A DNA stretch of 64,000 bases from Isoetes taiwanensis (lineage: Eukaryota; Streptophyta; Lycopodiopsida; Isoetales; Isoetaceae): NCBI GenBank assembly GCA_021234155.1, contig JAJEKV010000051.1, forward strand, positions 10,312,105-10,376,104. The letters are read 5' to 3'. The notes beneath the pieces are model-generated. The model did not search any database. It was not told the origin of the DNA and saw only the letters and a program-made list of their open reading frames with translations. The position numbers and the translations under genes are program-made. How positions within the stretch are numbered: the first letter of the stretch is position 1; every line of letters starts with the position of its first letter. Of this stretch, positions 35,560-46,409 are shown piece after piece.

Positions 35560-37237
35560 TGTAACGGACCTAGCAACCTAGCACCAACATTAAGATGTAA
35601 GTAATATTGCCATTACATAAGAGTGCATTTTCAATGGTAAAATAAATGATTATGTGCTAGGAATGCATGCAATGTGTCCATGCATGCAATGTGTCCATGC
35701 ATGCATGCAAGGGCATTGCTGGGTTATATAAGCGCAACAATATTATTCTTGATTTATTGGGGAAGGAGTTTTCCATGGGGAAAGAAGTCTTTTATGTGAT
35801 GGTGAAGCATTCGGAACTAGATAGATTGCAGATGGATTGCTAAAGGAGCAAGTTGCGTGCAGAGATCTGGGAGCGTTGCTGGCAGTGCAGAAGAAGCAAC
35901 GGGATTTCCAGGTGGGGATCAAGCCTTACACCTGGGGTTTTCTAGTGTTTGTATAGTTGTGTTGATTTAATAATGATTGCTTTGAACGTAGTATAAACTT
36001 GGAGTTAAATCATATGAGCATGGTCATGAATAGAATAGAATAGGCATGCATGGTTAATGGATAGCGAGCATATTAATCAATTTAATAAACTAGTTAGCAG
36101 GGTTATGGAAGCCACCGTCATTAAGGTTATAAGTAGTAATTTGAAGGAAGTTGATCTAGTTAAAAGTAATAAGATATTAGTGAAGGTTGTATTTTGCTTA
36201 AGCACCGGGCATTGCATGTTGCATGGTAGAGATAGTAATGTTTATATGAGCGTATAGAGATAGTAATGTTTATATGAGCGTATAACTGGATTTCCTTTGT
36301 TGCATGAGGTGTAAGTTATGGAATTTCTAAGGTAAATTTGATATGGAAATGTGCCTACATATTGGGTGGAGTTCATAGTATTGTGATCTATGTGTAGTAT
36401 AATTCTTTGATATAGACCTCTGGGGCCGGAGTCTAGGTGCGATGGTCTAGACTCGCGGTTATTGCACAGTGCTATGTAAATGGTATTATTTGAACATCGG
36501 GCGTTGGTACCATATGGTACAACGTCATGCACAGTTAAGTGGTCCTCCAATGCTGGACGCAGCGTGGATGGGTGTGTACACACGTGGTTACCCCGCCTCT
36601 ATGTCACTGGCCTGATCAGCCGAGTTGACCTTGCTCAGACCCAGAGGAATATTGGTTGCAATGTTGATGCTACGATTGCTTGGTTATTATATATGTGGTC
36701 TTCTTTGTTGGAATTAAGTTGCATTGGTCATGCTTGTTGGACTAGTTACTTGGATTGCAGGGGCGAGGCTACGGTAAGGTTATGTTGTTGTTCTAGGTTA
36801 ATGCTTTGTTTTGTTGATGCTAGACATCCTAGATCCCCGATCCCCACTTAGTCCGTGTGACTAACCCCGTGGTTGATGGTGTAAGCAGAGGTGTGAGATG
36901 CTCCGGAAAGTAGCCAAGCTTCGGAAAGGCGAGAGTAGAAGTGTGTGGATTGCTATTCAATAAACTTGATTATTATTACTATTATTATTATTATTAAATA
37001 TGGGCTTGAAGTTACAATTATTAAGATCATTCATTGTGTGCGGGGATATTGCTGAGTAATGGGCAAGTACATGTTTGGAACCTTAGAATATGTACAAAGA
37101 TTAAATTCTTTACCTAAGTGTTAATTGTTGCGGATGCATGAGTTAATTTCTTAAGTTTTTAAGCTTAAGTAAATCCAATGGTCGAGATTGATGGGATCTC
37201 CAGTTACCATAAAGGTTAACTGGCCAGGCCCGTCACA
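35560..37237 (+). repeat. 3' LTR (1678 bp) of the LARD
   Basis: Starts tgtaacggacc, ends cccgtcaca, and is followed by TSD ttcac at 37238-37242. Near-identical to 31720-33397. The complete element 31720-37237 is 5518 bp. Confidence 0.93.
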
Positions 37238-37242
37238 TTCAC

Positions 37243-37640
37243 GACACTGCACATGCATTAGACCCGCACAACTATGACATGGACCAACATACAGATAAGG
37301 AAGTATGGGTTCGTTAATGAAGGTTGCAATACTCTATTATCCCAATAGCTCGAACTACAAGCTATTCATTGCCGAGTTAACCGAATACCAGAACCTAAGT
37401 GGAAGGTGGGCAGACGAAGAACTTCATGATGTGTTGGAGAGTCATAAGAAGGAGCCCAATATGGAATCCTATGCATGGTGGCAAGTTCACATACGTTACA
37501 GGCCCTTGCAATGACTATCCTCTCGTATCCTCAAATAGTGCGAGTGAGAGGAATTGTAGTGCCTATAAGCACATACATAGTGTCACCCAAAATCGACTGC
37601 TGTATAAGAAGGTTGTTTGGTGGATCACCAATTCCTATTT
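37243..37640 (+). pseudogene. hAT transposase pseudogene, C-terminal dimerisation part
   Basis: Direct continuation of the transposase interrupted at 31720: HALDPHNYDMD, then GRWADEELHDVLESHKKEP, then YAWWQVHIRYRPLQ, and after a stop and frame change LAMTILSYP and a degenerate ERNCSAYKHIHSVTQNRLLYKK. WW(Q/.)...LA..ILS and ERNWS...HS..RNRL are the hAT C-terminal dimerisation signature. Just after it (about 37655-37680) lies gggttgcccctagg facing ggggcaaaccc, an inverted repeat whose gggttgccc core resembles the MITE end at 21.29 kb. Confidence 0.85.
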
Positions 37641-37899
37641 CAATTCTTATTTTTGGGTTGCCCCTAGGGGGGCAAACCCTCGTTTATGTGGGTATGTGGG
37701 CATATTCAAGTATATGCTGGCATATACCTAGCATATGTTGATGACTGCTAAAAACTGGCTGCTGCCTGTAAATGGTCGGTCATCCAGCCCCATTATCAGC
37801 CTGCTACACAAACGCTATCCGCCGGACTTGGCTATGGCTTCTTTACTTTGCTAGTTTGCGGGCAGAGAGGCGGCATCATTCTTGTGTTTATCTGGGCAG

Positions 37900-38671
37900 A
37901 GGCCCAGAGTTGAGTTGGCAACCCATTCAAGAAGCTGGAGGCGATTCTCTTTTTGTGTTGGCAACCTCTGTTACAAAGGCAAGGCCAATTTTGCAGGCTT
38001 CGTGGTATTCAATTCAGGGTTCTGCTCCATTATGGTTCTTTCAACAGTCAATTATTAGCAGAATCACGATTCTTTCCCGGTGGCATCATCTTTGCTATGG
38101 CAGGAGTAGAGCATTCTTCGTATTGGAAATGGTTCCTCGGAGGAGGCTTCGCAACAATTTGCAGGCTTATAGGCGGAGTGAAACAGGAGGAGATAATGGG
38201 AATGGTAACGGGCCATGGAAACCTTGTGATTAATATGGCTATGGCGGGAGTACTCGCTTACCTAACTTTCACGGGAAAGCTCGCTTGGATATTGGATGCT
38301 ATTGTTTCTATTTGGGTGAGTTTTTGAATATTCTTTTCTTTTTCCGTTGAATGCTAACATTCATTTGGTCGATATGCTTCTTTTTTGTCGCATTCTCGAT
38401 TGCATGTATCTTTAACTGCGTTCTTTTCTTCTGGAACATACATGCCTCTGGTTGTGATTGGAAACTGGAACTTTTTTTGTTTATCACAAACAGGATTGAG
38501 TGGTTAGGGAGCTCGTCAGGTGCTTGAAGCTCAGTACATATGTTTTAGAGTTTAACTGGATGATGCATTAAAGGTATAGCTCCTTGCCATCTTTAAACTG
38601 ACTTGTTAACTGCCTGCAGCTATTTCTGGTGCTTTTACCATTTGTCGGACTAGTTGCATACCTCTGACTAG
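37900..38671 (+). pseudogene. Fragment of an intron-containing membrane protein gene, unidentified
   Basis: An open frame to 38311 encodes FFPGGIIFAMAG, SSYWKWFLGGGF, CRLIGGVKQEE, then the hydrophobic MAMAGVLAYLTF and ILDAIVSIW, ending at a consensus donor (TGG|GTGAGT, about 38311). A candidate second exon begins after cctgcag at about 38620 and reads LFLVLLPFVGLVAYL then TGA at 38671; the join stays in frame and extends a membrane segment. I do not recognise the family. A transporter or plastid membrane protein is possible but unproven. The 5' part has no clear start, so a fragment is the safest reading; a functional short gene is not excluded. Confidence 0.45.
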
Positions 38672-38985
38672 TGGGCAAGATATTGTTAAATGAAATGTAA
38701 GTTGCTTGTTTCTCTGTACGTGAAAGGATTGGTCAGTAATCATGGTCATTTTTGGATTAAGAAAAGGGGCACGTTCTTCCGTTAGAACCCACGCGGTAAT
38801 GTCTGGAATACTAAGGTGCTTGATAGGCATATATATTGCTTAACATGCAGACTGTACTGACCTCATGGTGCTAGCTGTCTATGCTTACAAGTGAGTGAAC
38901 TGAAGGCCTGGCTTGATTAATTTGCTCAATTCTTTTCTAGAACACTTTGAGGAGTTAAGATTGCTCCTAATGGTGTTTTTATGAG

Positions 38986-39849
38986 CCACAGATGGTTTTG
39001 TGATTTAATCTGAACGAGGGACTCAGGTTGCGGCAGTTTGTCTTGGCCCCTCTTTAAATGGTCCCGTAATGTATCTCACATTTTCGAAATGAATGTAATC
39101 CATCAACACTGCTAGTGGGAGCATTGATCTGAATTTCAACACCATCTGAGCTTCAACAAGAACACCAGGCTTTGATTGAATACTGAGGTTCACCTCCAGC
39201 ACTGTCTTTCTCTAGGTTTTTGTTTGTTTTTTATGCAAGTGGGGCTACTCCATTGCTGCAATGACGTCTATTGGAATCATTCTTTTTCTGATTATCTTGT
39301 GGTAGGCCTAGCATGCAGCCTGTGCAAAAGATGTTGCACTGCATATCTTACAAGATGAAGAACAAAAACCTTTACCATCACTACAGTTCTCCTATGCCAA
39401 GTCATTTATTGGATAAACAGCATTTCACACTTCTGGTTTTCATTGTGAAGTAAACACCTCCCACAGATGGTTTTGTGATTTAATCTGAACGAGGGACTCA
39501 GGTTGCAGTAGTTTGTCTTGGCCCCTCTTTAAATGGTCCCGTAATATATCTCACATTTTCCAAATACATGTAATCCATCAACGCTGCTAGTGGGAACATT
39601 GATCTGAATTTCAACACCATCTGAGCTTCAACAAGAACACCAGGCTTTGATTGAATACTGAGGTTCACCACCAGCCCTGTCTTTCTCTAGGTTTTTGTTT
39701 GTTTTTTATGCAAGTGGGGCTACTCGATTGCTGCGATGGCGTCTATTGGAATCATTCTTTTTCCGATTGTCTTGTGGTAGGCCTAGCATGCAGCCTGTGC
39801 AAAAGATGTTGCACTGCATAATCTTACAAGATGAAGAACAAAAACCTTT
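38986..39849 (+). repeat. Tandem direct duplication, about 387 bp, offset 475 bp
   Basis: 38986-39372 and 39461-39849 are near-identical; both start ccacagatggttttgtgatt and end aagatgaagaacaaaaacct, separated by about 88 bp of unrelated sequence. A handful of substitutions distinguish them. No gene is evident inside; it lies downstream of the membrane-protein fragment and may be its duplicated 3' region. Confidence 0.85.
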
Positions 39850-40239
39850 TGCAAAGGACCAAATGGCACAGTAGAATGGCAGACAATATTCTTGCTGACC
39901 AGTTTTCGTGCTGAGAATAAGAAATCTATGTATGGTTATAAAATTGGCCTGAGGAAGAGAGTAGGACACTTGTGAATCTATTATTTGCTTCTACCTTGTT
40001 TGCATCAATGCTGTGTTGCAAGAGCCCTAGTTGTGGGAAGGCTCATCCATGATCAGCTTTTGAAAAATAGATATGCGAAAAATGTCTATTTAAGCAATAG
40101 ACATGTATAGCAAGTTTGTTGTCTGAATCATGTAAATATGGTGTTCAAAAGCATGCTTCAGCCTAATGTATTTTTGTGTATAATTCTGGTGTCGGCATAT
40201 GTGCAGTGTGCGCAAGTGAAGAATGTACATAAATCATTT

Positions 40240-40460
40240 AACGCCATGCCTGAGCTGAAATGTTGTCGCTTGAACTACAATCATGGCAGCATTTGGAGAG
40301 GATGGATATTACAGTGAAGCTTTAAGGGTTATGAGCAAATGCTACTCAAAGATGAGAGTCCTGACATGGTTACAATGGTTACTATTCCTAATGCATGTTC
40401 CAGCCTGAAGGATCTACTAAAAAGCAAAATTGTACATGGGCAAATTCTGCATCGTAAGTG
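40240..40460 (+). pseudogene. PPR protein (PLS-type) fragment
   Basis: Reading with one frameshift near 40328 gives FNAMPE (40238 onward), then AAFGEDGYYSEALRV, then YEQMLLKDESPDMVTMVTIP and NACSSLKDLLKSKIVHGQIL, ending at a TGA at about 40459. This is the repeat pattern of plant PLS-class pentatricopeptide proteins (MPERN.V.W...I, EAL..Y.QM...G..PD.VT...I..ACS.L..L..GK.VH..I). Only about two repeats survive, without targeting peptide or DYW/E domains. PPRs are organelle RNA-processing factors; this piece is not functional. Confidence 0.8.
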
Positions 40461-40583
40461 AGACTAAATATTGCTCAATTAATATTGCTTTGTGGTTTTC
40501 AATTTAGCAATATTTTTTTAAAATTTTCCGACTTAAGTTTTCTATCATTATGTTGTCTATGCTCATCTGTATTTGAATTGTAG

Positions 40584-41104
40584 AAACCTTTCTCCAAGGT
40601 TGGGGACCCGAAATTGTGTTTGATTCATTACGATATAAGCAGTCAGTCTAAGGTATGGTTAAGCTATAGTTGTATGTTTTCCAAGACACATGTATTAACA
40701 TAAACAAATGGGACAGCAGAGGTGGTTTTTGTCAAAAAAAAAAAAAGTGAAGTTGTTGCTACTGTTAAATGATACAACAATGTCCAGTTGGATGGAAAGC
40801 CAATGTAGAGATGGTTCAACCTACCAATGTAAACAGTCGATCAGGTATTGCAAAAGGCCACAGTGTCGCACCAAAGTAAGGCTCTTTAACATCTGTCCAT
40901 TTTTTGTATTTCGTTTTGAATAAAGCTCTTGCAGTTCAACACCAGGACGAGGTGATTGCAGAGGTGGATGTTTTGGAAAAGGGCCTGGGAGTGTGAAAGG
41001 GAAAGGAAGAGGGGAGAGGCTGCTAGCTCCTGAAAAGAAATCAGTAGAGGGTTTGGATGCTGAATTAACTACCTACTATGCGCAGGCGATGGATGTCAAT
41101 TAAG
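40584..41104 (+). pseudogene. ALY/REF (THO4) RNA-export adaptor, 3' part, intron-retaining pseudogene
   Basis: Exon-like blocks: 40584-40652 (FSKVGDPKLCLIHYD, RRM) flanked by tag and gtatgg; about 40711-40875 (AEVVFV, then after an A-run and in-frame stops YNNVQLDGKPM and NSRSGIAKGHSVAPK); and 40935-41104 (GRGDCRGGCFGKGPG, then KSVEGLDAELTTYYAQAMDVN, stop TAA). The blocks are separated by GT-AG introns, the last 40876-40934. RRM end, RGG-like box and the C-terminal LDAEL..Y...AM helix in this order identify the nuclear mRNA-export adaptor ALY/REF. Stops in the middle block, a 13-A run and a damaged acceptor at about 40710 mark it as a pseudogene. Retained introns argue against retroposition. 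Confidence 0.85.
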
Positions 41105-41930
41105 TCTGTAACTGGCAACATGGCCAATCCATAGAATGGCTTTTAACATAACAATCAAACTATGGGAATTGGCATTCCATCTGGATTTGTGTATTGTTAT
41201 ATTGTACCAAGTACATGGCTACGAACTCACATGTTTCAACAATCTACAGGTGTATTTCAGCAACGGTGGAATTTTTTGATTTTTTCTAAGCTTTTCTCTC
41301 AGATATTCAGTCAACGGCGGCATATAGTTAACTACGTTGACTGGCATTGCAAAGCTTATGTGGAGAAGATTTCATATGTCTGAAGCATATATCGATCTGT
41401 ATTTGCATAATTACTGTTTAGGGTTAGCAGATTGAAGGAAGGTATTTGTGCTTTTAATGCTGAACAAATCTTGGGCTTCATGATCCAAGACAAATCTGCT
41501 AGCTACCTCTTATGATAAAACCTTGGCCAGAATTAATGTAGTGTCTTTTTAGTGCTTGCACTTTTGTTTTGGCAAATCAAATCATGCTTGCACATTTGGT
41601 ATAACGTTATATCATTGCAACACTATACCACAATGCATTTTCTTTCAAATTGGCAATAGAAACCATGCTGCAAGAGTTAAGTGCAACAATTAAGTGCACT
41701 ATTGAACATACTGGAAATCGTCGTTCATTTATTGCCCTATGCCAGCTATATTATATTTACCCTCATCCATGTGGGTTTGTGGCATATTCCAAGTATATAT
41801 CAGTATATGCTCAAAAACATGACTTTGAAGTGTGATTTAAGCCATTTCACTCTCGGGTCACGGAGGGCAACCCTCCGTGCGCAACACCTTGTTTCTATAT
41901 CCCCAGTGTGCAAAATATGATAATTGCTAT
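41105..41930. other. No gene seen; diverged hAT-like flank
   Basis: No supportable coding sequence. About 41760-41815 resembles 37690-37730 (catgtgggt..gtggcatattc..agtatat), suggesting shared hAT-element flanks. ggagggcaaccctcc at 41867-41881 is a perfect palindrome containing ggcaaccct, like the MITE terminus. Confidence 0.4.
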
Positions 41931-41959
41931 TTAGTAATATCCTTGAAAATGTTTCTGAT

Positions 41960-42037
41960 AAGAATATATTATAAAAGTACTCCCACCATGGGCTCCTATG
42001 CATGGTGGCAAGTCCACAGGCAAGTTATTGATACGTT
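41960..42037 (+). pseudogene. Second hAT transposase fragment, left part
   Basis: PTMGSYAWWQVH matches the C-terminal hAT sequence at 37.47 kb (MESYAWWQVH). It is cut at 42038 by an LTR retrotransposon, with duplication acgtt at 42033-42037, and resumes at 45881. Confidence 0.75.
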
Positions 42038-42922
42038 TGTAGAAGGAATAATTTGTTCAGAATTGTGCATTTTGAGTGAAAACGTGATCAAATGAGCCAT
42101 GCCATGTGATCTTATCATGCTAAGTTTCACAAGACGGGTCATATTAGCATGTTGGGATGTTATTTGAAGTTATAAACCTTGTAGGGGTTACATTATTTTA
42201 ATGGTTGAAGAAAGAGATGTTATTAAATAAAACTAAGGGTGGAGATTGGAAAATATTTGATCCAAGGGCTAGGAGCAAAAGCCCTTTTGAATGGAAAAGG
42301 TACTAAGGCCAAAAGAGGAGTTACGGTGGCAGGAAGTGGAACCAGTTGGAGGAGCCGATCAGGAAGAGTCAAGCGGATCAGGGCATCAAGGCCGACTAAA
42401 TGGAGATCTGATTGAGAGCAGATGGATTCCGGACAGAGTTTAGAGCATTTAGGGCATTCCGGATTCAGGAGCAGACCATCACTTGGAGCAGAGGAGCGGC
42501 ATTCAGAGCACGGCAGCAGGCCAAATCCTTCCAGCCCGAATCCTGCTGAGAATCTTGAAGAATCCTTGTTAGTCTGCCAGTAGATTTCCTGGAGTTCTTG
42601 CATTTGTGCGATTCAGAGATAAGTTCTTCAAGTATTCTGTTATTCAATTTTTAAAACTATGAATGTGATTCCTATTGCCAAACTGCCTGTGTTTATGGCT
42701 TGTTTATGAGATTTATGAGATAAGTACTATGGATATTTGGTGTATTCAGATCTGAAACTATGGAATATAACTCTGGTTCATTACCATATTACTTGTTATG
42801 AAATGTCTCCTGTGAATCTTTAAATCCTTATCGCCATATCTGGATACCTGGGTTCACTTCCCTGTGTATTGATAATGAATTATCTGCTGGCTATATTGTT
42901 CCTACACACACGAAAACCGTCT
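42038..42922 (+). repeat. 5' LTR of an internally deleted Ty3-type element
   Basis: Starts tgtagaaggaataattt right after TSD acgtt and matches 45000-45877. Its last three bases (aca in the 3' LTR) and any primer-binding site are absent; a CTT microsatellite follows. By eye about nine substitutions and one 12-bp indel separate the LTRs. Confidence 0.88.
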
Positions 42923-42960
42923 TCTTCTTCTTCTTCCTCACATTCTTTCTCCACTTCAAC

Positions 42961-44100
42961 TTGGTTAACATCTATAACACCCATGAAATTAGAACTGTGT
43001 TGCAATCATGTCATGATGGACCTAGTGGTGGGCATTTCTCTATAGATACTACTATTAAGAAAATTCTTCAAGCTGGATTATGGTCGCCTAAATTGCATGC
43101 TGATGTTAGGGAATATGTTAGACATTGTGATGTATGTCAAAGGGTGGGGAAGCCTTCTAACCGAGACGTTATGCCTTTACATCCAATAATGCCTATCTTG
43201 CCTTTTGAAAAATGGGGAATCGATTTTGTAGGACCAATCAAGCCATCTGCTATGCATACTGGTAATAAATATATTTTGGTTTGTACTGACTATGTTACCA
43301 AGTGGGTGGAAGCGCGCGCATTTAGGGAAGACACGGCCAATAATGTGGCTATATTCTTGTACGAAAATATCATAACACGTTTTGGCTGTCCTTTGGAATT
43401 GGTCAGCGACAGAGGTAAGCATTTCCTTAATGATACTATTGAAGCTTTAACTAATAGATATGGGATGAAACATAGAAAGACAACTCCATATCATCCACGT
43501 GCAAACGGCCAGGTAGAGCGTACAAATAAAACCCTATGTACCATAATTACCAAAATTTGTAATGCCAACCGCACAGATTGGGATAAACGCCTTTTCGATG
43601 CATTGTGGGCCTATCGCATTGCACATAAAGTTACAACAAATGCTACACCTTTTAAATTAGTATATGGGCAAGAAGCTATAGTTCCTATTGAGTTAGAACT
43701 CCCATCCTTGAGAATCGCTATTGAACATAAATTAGATTGGGATGGTAGTTTGCAAGCAAGATTAGCACAATTAGAAGCCCTTGATGAAAGCAGACTATAT
43801 GCTTATATATCACGGGAAGCAATTCAACAACGTCGCAAAGCATGGTATGATCGGCATCGAAACAATAAACACTTCGATAAAGGTAACTTAGTTCTGCTTT
43901 ATGATAGTAAACATTGGAAGAAACCGGGTAAACTCAGGATGCATTGGAAAGGTCCTTATATTGTCAAAGAAATATATGATAATGGATCTGTATTACTAAA
44001 AGATTTTGCAGGAAATGAGCTTCCCACACGAGTGAACGGTGCGCGACTTAAAGTATATCACATGTCAAAAACTAGCGACCATCCTTCAAATAAGGTGTAG
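42961..44100 (+). pseudogene. Ty3-type integrase frame (379 codons) in a deleted retrotransposon
   Basis: Integrase inserts retrotransposon cDNA into the genome. The zinc-binding HHCC is complete: His18, His25, Cys56 and Cys59 (counting from 42961). The catalytic triad is Asp88 (WGIDFVGP), Asp150 (LVSDRGKHF) and Glu186 (NGQVERTNK) with 35 residues between the last two (DD35E). The C-terminal part ends GKLRMHWKGPYIVKEI and VNGARLKVYH, as in plant Tat/Athila-type elements; no chromodomain is seen. The frame is uninterrupted to TAG at 44098, but its first codon is TTG and the first in-frame Met is residue 71, inside the domain. It is the tail of a gag-pol whose gag, protease, RT and RNase H are deleted, so it is unlikely to be made as a working enzyme. 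Confidence 0.88.
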
Positions 44101-44999
44101 TATTCATCGGGACGATGAATAAATGAAAAGGGGGGTGGTACTATTGTTGAAAAAAAAAAATACAAATAAGGAAATAAAAAATCATTTTTTCTGATAATCC
44201 ATCAGTTTGTCTTCCATTGCTATATCAAATTCATCTCATTTTCTATTCTCTCGCTTCATATCAATCCATTAAGACCGCCAATCAGCCCCGCATCAAGGCA
44301 GCATCTTGTTTTGTTAACTATTTTTGTTTCCATTGACAGGTGCACTTGCTTTTTCTCCATTAGAATCAATCCATTTCATTGTACACTCATTCATCCCATT
44401 CAATACATCAAAGTCTGCCATATAAGCTTTACCACAAGGCAGCAACTATTGTACTAATTTTTTGATATTGTTACCATGACAGGGTCATCTGCTTTTCTCC
44501 GTGATTATTCAATTCATTCATCTACACTCATTCACATCCTTCAACTCATAAAGTGCTGCAATCAGCTTCACCATATTAGCAGCCATATGTTCTACTAATG
44601 TTGTTTTTTTTGCTGCAGGAGCATCCTTTTTTCTATCATTTCATGTTCATCTATTTTTAGTTGGCCTACCAACCAGGAACACTGTTTCTTTACCATTGTT
44701 TTTCCATTTCCCATATTGCTGGCCATTTTCCCATCCCAGCAAGTTCGTGTAGTAAAAGAGTCCAATAAACAAATAATCCAAAAGGTAGAAGGAAGAGTGG
44801 GGGGATGGAGCGCCATACTGAGGTTGCAGTAGAGAGAGTCTCCTGACCTAGATGGGATTTGCCACCCTTGGAAGTATTTTATATTCGGTGAAGCCATAGA
44901 ATCGCCGATGGAGGCAATGGTTTGGAAGAAAATATTTTCATCATGAAGAACTATTTTGAAGAACTCGTCGGGACGTCGAGTTTTTTGTAAGGGGAATAA
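44101..44999 (+). other. Region between integrase and 3' LTR
   Basis: Starts with gaaaaggggggtggtac, a purine tract often found after plant Ty3 pol, then AT-rich sequence with no gene, and ends ttgtaaggggaataa, a likely polypurine tract touching the 3' LTR start at 45000. Confidence 0.6.
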
Positions 45000-45880
45000 T
45001 GTAGAAGGAATAATTTGTTCAGAATTGTGCATTTTGAGTGAAAACGTGATCAAATGAGCCATGCCATGTGATCTTATCATGCTAAGTTTCACAAGACGGG
45101 TCATATTAGCATGTTGGAATGTTATTTGAAGTTATAAACCTTGTAGGGGTTACATTATTTTAATGGTTGAAGAAAGAGATGTTATTAAATAAAACTAAGG
45201 GTGGAGATTGGAAAATATTTGATCCAAGGGCTAGGAGCAAAAGCCCTGGAAAAGGCACTAAGGCCAAAAGAGGAGTTACGGTGGCAGGAAGCGGAACCAG
45301 TTGGAGGAGCCGATCAGGAAGAGTCAAGCGGATCAGGGCATCAAGGCCGACCAAATGGAGATCGGATTGAGAGCAGATGGATTCCGGACAGAGTTTAGAG
45401 CATTTAGGGCATTCCGGATTCAGGAGCAGACCATCACTTGGAGCAGAGAAGCGGCATTCAGAGCACGGCAGCAGGCCGAATCCTTCCAGCCCGAATCCTG
45501 CTGAGAATCTTGAAGAATCCTTGTTAGTCTGCCAGTAGATTTCCTGGAGTTCTTGCATTTGTGCGATTCAGAGATAAGTTCTTCAAGTATTCTGTTATTC
45601 AATTTTTAAAACTATGAATGTGATTCCTATTGCCAAACTGCCTGTGTTTATGGCTTGTTTATGAGATTTATGAGATAAGTACTATGGATATTTGGTGTAT
45701 TCAGATCTGAAACTATGGAATATAACTCTGGTTCATTACCATACTACTTGTTATGAAATGTCTCCTGTGAATCTTTAAATCCTTATCGCCATATCTGGAT
45801 ACCTGGGTTCAATTCCCTGTGTATTGATAATGAATTATCTGCTGGCTATATTGTTCCTACACACACGAAAACCGTCTACA
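45000..45880 (+). repeat. 3' LTR of the deleted Ty3-type element
   Basis: Starts tgtagaaggaa and ends accgtctaca, followed by TSD acgtt at 45881-45885. TG...CA ends and the 5-bp duplication define the insertion into hAT-derived sequence. Confidence 0.9.
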
Positions 45881-45885
45881 ACGTT

Positions 45886-46350
45886 ACAGGCCTTTGCAAT
45901 GACTCTCCTCTCTTTGGTATAGTGCGAATGAGAGGAATTGGAGTGCCTATAAGTACGTACATAGTGTCACCCAAATCGACTGTTGTATAAGAAGGCTGGC
46001 AAACTTGTATATAATTTCTCCAACTGACGGCTCTTTAATCGCAACAGTGGCAGCTGCAATCGATAAGCTATTCTTTCGTGGATGCAGATTCCGAAGTGGA
46101 AGAGGACAACTTCGAAGATAGTGAGGGCGAGCTACTTGTAATAAATGCTGCAACTCATGTTGACGAAGACATTTAGCGTACCCATTTTGTTGAAACCGAA
46201 GATGATGTAGACCAAAATATATTCTCGAACGAGTCGAACGATAGCGAAGATAGTGAGGAATGCGATATAGAAAGGGCAGGTCCAAGTAATACCGCAGTAC
46301 CATTTGGGAATTTAACTGCACATGATCCAACGGATTCTCCAATGCCAATT
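45886..46350 (+). pseudogene. Second hAT transposase fragment, right part
   Basis: After the TSD the hAT C-terminus continues: ANERNWSAYKYVHSVTQ (frame changes included), matching 37.5-37.6 kb, and then an acidic tail (DSEVEEDNFEDSEGELL near 46080-46130) common at hAT transposase C-termini. Multiple frame breaks are present. Confidence 0.75.
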
Positions 46351-46409
46351 ACCCTGACAAACAGATAATGTATTAGAAGAAACATGTCTCAGAATATTGT
46401 GGTAAGGGA

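Noticed and set aside
37953-38327. Cation-diffusion-facilitator metal transporter
   Set aside because: A weak resemblance around GKLAWILDAIVSIW to the fifth membrane segment of MTPs is not supported by HxxxD-type metal residues; left as unidentified.
42961-44100. Integrase as an independent functional gene
   Set aside because: No ATG before the catalytic domain, promoter distance unknown, and flanking LTR and TSD show it is the remnant of a deleted gag-pol.
44595-45104. 169-codon minus-strand frame
   Set aside because: It lies antisense to the 3' end of an LTR element, crosses the LTR boundary and has no recognisable motif.
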